DNA of 17,673 bases from a bacterium. Lineage in GTDB: Bacteria > Patescibacteriota > Minisyncoccia > Minisyncoccales > JAGGSE01. This document shows positions 13,309-17,673 of the stretch, piece after piece. The notes beneath the pieces are model-generated. The model was not told the origin of the DNA. It searched no databases and was given only the letters and a program-made list of their open reading frames with translations. The stretch lies in assembly GCA_021159225.1 (NCBI GenBank), contig JAGGSE010000179.1:1-17673 (forward strand). The letters are read 5' to 3'. A program made the translations under genes and the position numbers. Numbering within the stretch: position 1 is the stretch's first letter; each line of letters opens with the position of its first letter.

Positions 13309-14097
13309 ATGAAGGCAAGCATTGGTATTTTAGGGGGTTCGGGGTTTTACGAATTTCTAAAAGGAAAAGAGGTTTCTGTTAAGACGCCCTATGGCAGACC
13401 TTCAGATAAGATTCTAATCTCTGAATATTCAGGTAAAAAAATTGCTTTTTTGCCTCGGCACGGAAAAAAACATCAATACCCTCCTCATAAGATAAACTAC
13501 CTGGCAAACCTATTTGCCTTCAAAAAATTAGGGGTTGAGCGGGTAATTGCTCCCTGTAGCGTGGGCTCTTTGAAGCCGAGGATAAAGCCAGGCAGTTTTG
13601 TTATTTGCGACCAGTTTATTGACAGGACAAAGAACCGAGTAGACACCTTTTTTAATGGACCCAAGGTTGCCCATATATCCTTGGCTCAACCATATTGTCC
13701 CGAATTAAGAAGATTAGCCATTGAAGCCTGTCAGAATCTTAAGATTCCATTTCATAAAAAAGGAACGGTTGTCATTATTGAGGGTCCTCGCTTTTCAACA
13801 AAAGCAGAATCAAGATTTTATTCAAAGATAGCAGATGTTATCAATATGACTCAGTACCCAGAGGTAGTTTTGGCTCGAGAACTTGAAATGTGCTATCTCA
13901 ACATCTCTCTGGTGACAGATTATGATGTGGGACTAAAGGGAAGAAAAGACATCAAGCCGGTAACTACCCAAGAGGTAGTCAAGGTCTTTCAGAAAAACAA
14001 CGAAAAGGTTAAGGGGTTGATTTTGAAACTAATAGAAAAAATCCCCTCTCAAAGGAAGTGTAAATGCGGCTCTTCCTTAAAAGAGGCAATTCTGTAA
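13309..14097 (+). CDS. mtnP: S-methyl-5'-thioadenosine phosphorylase
   Basis: 262 residues. It splits methylthioadenosine with phosphate into adenine and 5-methylthioribose-1-phosphate. Signatures: phosphate-binding GILGGSGFYE (6-15), LPRHGKKHQYPPHKINYLANLFA (about 48-70), VIAPCSVGSLKP (about 79-90), the substrate element NMTQYPEVVLARELEMCY (about 178-195), and TDYDVG (about 202-207). The Asp residues of TDYD favour a 6-amino purine base such as adenine over guanine or hypoxanthine, where PNPs have Asn. A C-terminal C-x-C (KCKCGSSLKEAI) is a known feature of MTAP/PNP relatives and stabilises some thermophilic members. It is three bases from apt. Its substrate is the by-product of aminopropyl transfer, the family activity of the gene at 1470. 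A PNP with broader range cannot be excluded. Confidence 0.92.
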   Translation: MKASIGILGGSGFYEFLKGKEVSVKTPYGRPSDKILISEYSGKKIAFLPRHGKKHQYPPHKINYLANLFAFKKLGVERVIAPCSVGSLKPRIKPGSFVICDQFIDRTKNRVDTFFNGPKVAHISLAQPYCPELRRLAIEACQNLKIPFHKKGTVVIIEGPRFSTKAESRFYSKIADVINMTQYPEVVLARELEMCYLNISLVTDYDVGLKGRKDIKPVTTQEVVKVFQKNNEKVKGLILKLIEKIPSQRKCKCGSSLKEAIL

Positions 14098-14138
14098 ACA
14101 CTCAACCAGCCCTGAATTTCTATAAATCTCTATAATCT

Positions 14139-14912
14139 ATGAGCAACCCTACGCAGGGATTAAATCCTGCCTTAAGATTCTCTGAAAGGGTAAAAGATTA
14201 CACAAAATATCGTCCAGGTTATCCCAAAGAAATTATTGATTATTTGGTTCGTGAAGCAAACCTTAAAAGGAGTTGTATAATTGCCGATGTTGGCTCTGGT
14301 ACAGGAGAGTTTACAGAACTCTTTTTAAAAAATGGCAATGTAGTGTATGCGGTAGAGCCTAATCAAGAAATGAGAAAGGTATCTGAAGAGAGGTTTAAGA
14401 ACCTCTCAAATTTTTTTAGTATTGATGCTACAGCCGAAAATACTACCTTGCCGGATAACAGTGTTGATCTTGTCACCTCTGCCCAGGCATTTCATTGGTT
14501 TGATAGAAAAAAATTCAAAAGAGAATGCAAGAGAATTTTGAAAAAAGGAGGGTATGTGGTTTTGGTTTGGAACAAGCGTAAAATTCAATCTTCTGAGTTT
14601 ATGAAAGAATATGAAGGGTTTGTGAAAGAATATAGCAAAGATTATGAAAAAGTGCATCACAAAAAAATCACTGAGGAAGTAATTGGAGATTTTTATGGCA
14701 GTGATTTTAAAAAGGCTCTTTTTGCAAACCACCAAGACCTTGATTATGAGGGATTGGTGGGTAGATATTTTTCTACATCATATGCCCCAAAGAGAGAGGA
14801 GGCATCCCCTAAGTTATATTCCGCTTTAAAAACCCTTTTTGATAAATATAATATCAAAGGCAGGGTTAGATTCAATTTGCAAGTGCAACTATATTTTGGC
14901 CAACCTAATTGA
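14139..14912 (+). CDS. Class I SAM-dependent methyltransferase
   Basis: 257 residues. It begins with FSERVKDYTKYRPGYPKEIIDYL (about residues 14-36), typical of a small-molecule or lipid methyltransferase group in the Methyltransf_11/25 families. SAM-binding motif I is IADVGSGTGEFTELF (48-62), with the acidic post-motif EPN (73-75), a DATAE segment (about 96-100), and AQAFHWFD (115-122), commonly seen in this group. GGYVVLVWNK (137-146) is the strand after motif III. The C-terminal half is Lys/Tyr-rich and has no recognisable substrate motif. It starts 41 bases after mtnP, without a good ribosome binding site. The substrate is unknown; a link to polyamine or MTA metabolism is not shown by the sequence. 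Confidence 0.88.
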   Translation: MSNPTQGLNPALRFSERVKDYTKYRPGYPKEIIDYLVREANLKRSCIIADVGSGTGEFTELFLKNGNVVYAVEPNQEMRKVSEERFKNLSNFFSIDATAENTTLPDNSVDLVTSAQAFHWFDRKKFKRECKRILKKGGYVVLVWNKRKIQSSEFMKEYEGFVKEYSKDYEKVHHKKITEEVIGDFYGSDFKKALFANHQDLDYEGLVGRYFSTSYAPKREEASPKLYSALKTLFDKYNIKGRVRFNLQVQLYFGQPN

Positions 14913-14960
14913 TTATTATAGGTCTGTTCGCCGCTGATAAAGCGGGCAATTCTGATTAAA

Positions 14961-15782
14961 ATGAGGGCATTGCTTCTCAAAATCTTAATAGTAGGATTTT
15001 TTATAGTGGGAGTTTTGGGATTTTTTATTACGCCTAACTTAATTAGGGTTGAAAGATTCTCCCTCCAGATAAACAGCCTTCCTCCTTCTTTTGAGGGAAC
15101 AAAAATCCTTCATTTAACCGATTTTCATTCAAAGAAGTTTGGGAGAAAAGAAAAAAAGGTTTTAAAACTGGTTTCAGAACTAAAACCAGATTTTATTTTT
15201 ATTACCGGAGATATCATTGACTGGCAGACAGAAGACCTTGAGTCCTGTCAAAAATTTTGGCAAGAACTGGCAAAAAACTATCAGCAAAGGATTTTCGGAG
15301 TATATGGCAATCATGAACACAGAAACAGAAATTTTAAGAATTTGGACAATCTTTTTATAAGAAGCGGAATAAAAATTCTTAACAATGAAGCGGTGAAGTT
15401 AGAAAAGGGAGATGGCTTTATTTACCTTATCGGCGTTGATGACCCTCATTTAGGTTATGACGATATTGAAAAAGCAATGGAGAAAGTGGAAGAAAAAGCG
15501 CCCAAGATTTTACTTGCCCATTCCCCGGAGATTTTTAGAAGGGTTAAAGATAAAAACATTGACCTTGTCTTAACTGGCCACACCCATGGCTGCCAGATTA
15601 ACATTCCTCTTTTATGCGACTTTTTCATTCCTCTAAAATATGACAAGAAATATAAAAGAGGCCTATTTCAGGAAAATTCCACATATTTGTATGTCAACCG
15701 AGGAATAGGGGAAACCTTTCTGCCAATAAGGTTTATGTCCTTTCCAGAAATTACCTTGATTAATCTTACCGCTAATCACTAA
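14961..15782 (+). CDS. Membrane-anchored calcineurin-like metallophosphoesterase
   Basis: 273 residues. An N-terminal hydrophobic helix (about residues 4-26, LLLKILIVGFFIVGVLGFFI) acts as signal anchor, followed by a catalytic domain with every metal-binding motif: D-x-H in HLTDFHS (51-57), GD in ITGDIIDW (81-88), GNHEH (116-120), LLAHSPE (about 175-181) and GHTHG (about 196-200). The layout matches the YkuE/YaeI-like group, membrane-linked phosphoesterases with reported roles in lipid phosphate hydrolysis; the true substrate here is unknown. The catalytic side is predicted to be outside the membrane. It starts 48 bases after the methyltransferase. Confidence 0.93.
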   Translation: MRALLLKILIVGFFIVGVLGFFITPNLIRVERFSLQINSLPPSFEGTKILHLTDFHSKKFGRKEKKVLKLVSELKPDFIFITGDIIDWQTEDLESCQKFWQELAKNYQQRIFGVYGNHEHRNRNFKNLDNLFIRSGIKILNNEAVKLEKGDGFIYLIGVDDPHLGYDDIEKAMEKVEEKAPKILLAHSPEIFRRVKDKNIDLVLTGHTHGCQINIPLLCDFFIPLKYDKKYKRGLFQENSTYLYVNRGIGETFLPIRFMSFPEITLINLTANH

Positions 15783-15962
15783 TAACTCCAATTACAGAAC
15801 ATCATTACTGTCTTAAAAAATATACGTAGGTGTAATTTGTAAGACAGGGGTTTCTTTTAGATTCTTAGGCAATCTTGGTTTTGTTTTATATTGCAAAAAA
15901 CCTTTGTCCTTTTGTTAGGTTTATACTAAGGCAATACGATTTATTGAGATTCCTTTTAGCAG
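15783..15962. other. Structured spacer after the metallophosphoesterase
   Basis: No clear gene. Two inverted-repeat systems are visible: CTGTCTTA (15808-15815) with TAAGACAG (15840-15847) around a 24-base loop and followed by GGGTTTCTTTT, which could be a terminator; and nested TATTGC/GCAATA (15889-15894 with 15931-15936) and AAACCT/AGGTTT (15898-15903 with 15917-15922). The latter could be an RNA element or a second terminator. I do not recognise a known RNA family. Confidence 0.4.
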
Positions 15963-16214
15963 GTGTTAGAATTAATTAAAACTGGAGGATTGCTAAAAAG
16001 GTTTTTAAGAAAGTATGCAATGGAGGTGGTATTAAGAATGATAAACGAGTTGATGGCAGGAAGGGTAAGAAAGAACGGAAAAGAACTTTTAGATGAAAAA
16101 ATTGACTTTCTGGAAACCTTTAACCTTGACCCTGAAGAAATTATTCCCTCCGATGAAGAGATTGAAAAAATAAGAGAGAAGATAGGAAAGTTGGCCCAAA
16201 AAGCAAAAATTTGA
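15963..16214 (+). CDS. Small hypothetical protein upstream of the rRNA operon
   Basis: 83 residues if it starts at the GTG at 15963. It is charged, Lys/Glu-rich and helical, with no membrane span and no domain I recognise. The centre ELMAGRVRKNGKELLDEKIDFLETFNLD and the acidic tail EIIPSDEEIEKIREKIGKL look like real coding sequence. The start is uncertain: the GTG has no ribosome binding site, an ATG at 16020 has a weak one, and an ATG at 16038 is preceded by GGAGGTG (16022-16028) at good spacing and would give 58 residues. It lies just upstream of the rRNA promoters. Confidence 0.5.
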   Translation: MLELIKTGGLLKRFLRKYAMEVVLRMINELMAGRVRKNGKELLDEKIDFLETFNLDPEEIIPSDEEIEKIREKIGKLAQKAKI

Positions 16215-16251
16215 ATTTGATTTTTGGATTTCTTGTCAAGGCAGTTGCCTC

Positions 16252-16279
16252 TTGACATACAGGAATTTATTGGTAAAAT
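16252..16279 (+). promoter_or_regulatory. 16S rRNA promoter P1
   Basis: A consensus -35 TTGACA at 16252-16257, a 16-base spacer and TAAAAT at 16274-16279. Transcription would begin near 16286, about 100 bases before the 16S gene. Confidence 0.7.
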
Positions 16280-16280
16280 A

Positions 16281-16309
16281 TTGCCGGGATTGGATTGAGG
16301 GGATATAAT
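16281..16309 (+). promoter_or_regulatory. 16S rRNA promoter P2
   Basis: TTGCCG at 16281-16286 (four of six consensus bases), a 17-base spacer and a perfect TATAAT at 16304-16309. It directly follows P1, giving the tandem arrangement common for rRNA operons. The transcript would begin near 16316, and the leader to 16382 carries the AT-rich CCTTGAAAATTGAATAG-type segment often seen before 16S. Confidence 0.55.
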
Positions 16310-16382
16310 AGGTTGCAAAGAAAAGCACCTTGAAAATTGAATAGGGAATGAATTTAGTTTTTTAGAGTTGTCCTGACTCATA

Positions 16383-16888
<506 letters not shown>

Positions 16889-17673
16889 GAGAAATCCCCC
16901 GCCAACTCGGGCGGGTGGCGCGACTCTCGACAGTAATGTCGGGATGCAAACTCGGCTTATATGCTGGAAGCCATATTTTTGTGGTAATCAGCAGGGAAGT
17001 CTTCTATAATGGAGTAATGAGACCATCAAATAGAGAATCCATTTCCAAATTACAGCAGGAAGTAATCGTGGGTGTTGTTCTAGGCGATGGTTCGTTAGAA
17101 TTCGATGGATTCCATGGAACTAGGTTACAGATTAAACAGTCAGAGAGATATAAAGATTATGTTTTCTGGTTGTATAACAGATTAAAGAATCTTTGTAATT
17201 TAGAGCCAAAACAACGAAAGGATAATAATCAATGGTATTTCAGTACCAAGTATTTAGAGAAATTAACAGTATGGTATAAATTATTTTATCCGGCAGGAAA
17301 AAAACAAGTTCCTCAGAATATCGAAAATCTGTTAATTTCTCCACGAAGTTTGGCGATTTGGTATATGGACGACGGGCATTTAGATTGGCGAGTAAAAGAT
17401 CATTATGCCTTTACCCTGAATACAGATTGTTTTTCTTTGAAGGGTGTCCGTTTATTAAAGGAAACACTTCAGAAAAACTTCAGAATTGATGTTTCTATTT
17501 ATAGTTGTTCATGCAGAGGCAGAGATTATCCAAAAATCTATACAGGGGTAGAAGGAAGAGATAGGTTTCTCTCTATGATTAAGCCATATATCTTGCGATG
17601 CTTCTCTTACAAGTTGCCTCCATTATAGATGACCCCTCAGAGACTGACCGAGCGCTCTGAGAACTTGAGCGCT
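16889..17673 (+). mobile_element. Group I intron in 16S rRNA, 3' end outside window
   Basis: The intron begins about E. coli 16S position 516, after a U as expected. Pairings I can draw: candidate P1 CTCGT (16884-16888) with GCGGG (16911-16915), ending in the required U-G pair; a hairpin TCTCGACA/TGTCGGGA (16925-16932, 16937-16944) with a GTAA tetraloop; P3 CTCGG (16951-16955) with CCGAG (17648-17652); P4 TGCTG (16962-16966) with CAGCA (16989-16993); P5 CCATA/TGTGG (16971-16975, 16980-16984); P6 16999-17014 with 17618-17633; and P8 CGCTC/GAGCG (17653-17657, 17667-17671). AATCAGCAGGGAAG (16986-16999) resembles the Q element and TCAGAGACTGA (17637-17647) the R element with the 5' side of P7. 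The S element and 3' splice site lie beyond the window. Confidence 0.88.
17017..17628 (+). CDS. LAGLIDADG homing endonuclease encoded in the intron
   Basis: 203 residues from the ATG at 17017. Two LAGLIDADG motifs are present in one chain: VGVVLGDGS (18-26) and LAIWYMDDG (112-120), with catalytic Asp24 and Asp119 kept, so it should fold as a pseudosymmetric monomer. FYPAGKKQVPQNIENLL just before motif 2 places it in the LAGLIDADG_2 type (as in I-SceI-like intron enzymes). It would cut intronless 16S genes at the insertion site and drive intron spread; some members also act as maturases. The gene fills the P6 loop: the ATG lies two bases after the 5' stem strand and the TAG (17626-17628) is within the 3' strand. 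The frame is open further upstream (to 16915), but those codons are intron core. GGAG at 17011-17014 is too close to be a good ribosome binding site. Confidence 0.93.
   Translation: MRPSNRESISKLQQEVIVGVVLGDGSLEFDGFHGTRLQIKQSERYKDYVFWLYNRLKNLCNLEPKQRKDNNQWYFSTKYLEKLTVWYKLFYPAGKKQVPQNIENLLISPRSLAIWYMDDGHLDWRVKDHYAFTLNTDCFSLKGVRLLKETLQKNFRIDVSIYSCSCRGRDYPKIYTGVEGRDRFLSMIKPYILRCFSYKLPPL

Noticed and set aside
14121..14136. Promoter -10 boxes TATAAA/TATAAT just before the methyltransferase
   Set aside because: They lie so close to the ATG that transcription would start at or after it, and there is no matching -35; probably just AT-rich sequence.
14931..14945. CCGCT/AGCGG hairpin as a terminator after the methyltransferase
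   Set aside because: Only five base pairs and no T-tract follows.
16915..17016. N-terminal extension of the homing endonuclease
   Set aside because: These bases form P3, P4 and P5 of the intron core and encode nothing resembling a LAGLIDADG protein before MRPSNRE.

Overview
All the genes I can support in this 17.7 kb window are on the plus strand. The DNA is AT-rich, the genes are tightly packed and often overlap, and TGA is used as a normal stop (gatA, gatC, pyrE, pheS, purB), so code 11 fits and codes 4 and 25 do not. Several traits together suggest a Candidate Phyla Radiation (Patescibacteria) genome, probably Parcubacteria-like: a 16S gene interrupted by a group I intron with a LAGLIDADG ORF, tRNAs without an encoded CCA, a four-helix-bundle (23S IVP-type) gene, a DUF2283 gene, and a shortened PheT. 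The lineage is my inference; no database search was possible.

Layout. Positions 1-1214 hold the 3' part of a repetitive surface or tail-fibre-like protein. A 255-base spacer with a hairpin and a near-copy of the gene's own 3' end follows. From 1470 to 5704 runs a compact cluster: a divergent spermidine-synthase-like protein, mreB, gatC, gatA and a membrane-anchored protein with a HEPN-like RNKIVH motif. A 19-base palindrome also found after the first gene closes this cluster. From 5752 to 6776 lies an RNA and small-cassette zone: a promoter with an initiator-type tRNA, a four-helix-bundle gene bounded by inverted repeats, the remnant of a small gene overlapping a DUF2283 gene, then tRNA-Met(CAT) and tRNA-Asp(GTC). 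From 6785 to 12698 is a close-packed metabolic and translation block: pyrE, pheS, pheT, purB, purC. From 12784 to 15782 come apt, mtnP, a class I methyltransferase and a membrane-anchored metallophosphoesterase. A small unknown ORF then precedes tandem rRNA promoters and the 16S rRNA gene. Its 5' exon ends near E. coli position 516, where a group I intron begins and runs past the window edge.

How the genes fit together. The aminopropyltransferase-like protein, MtnP and Apt could form a methylthioadenosine salvage chain (MTA to adenine to AMP). GatC and GatA are two of the three subunits of the tRNA amidotransferase; GatB is not here. PheS and PheT form phenylalanyl-tRNA synthetase, with PheT missing its N-terminal EMAP-like tRNA-binding domain. 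PurB, PurC and PyrE are isolated nucleotide-synthesis steps with no pathway partners in view.

The most striking structure is the intron. Its core pairings P3, P4, P5, P6 and P8 can be drawn from the sequence, and the homing endonuclease ORF fills the P6 loop almost exactly: its start lies two bases after the 5' strand of the stem and its stop codon lies inside the 3' strand.
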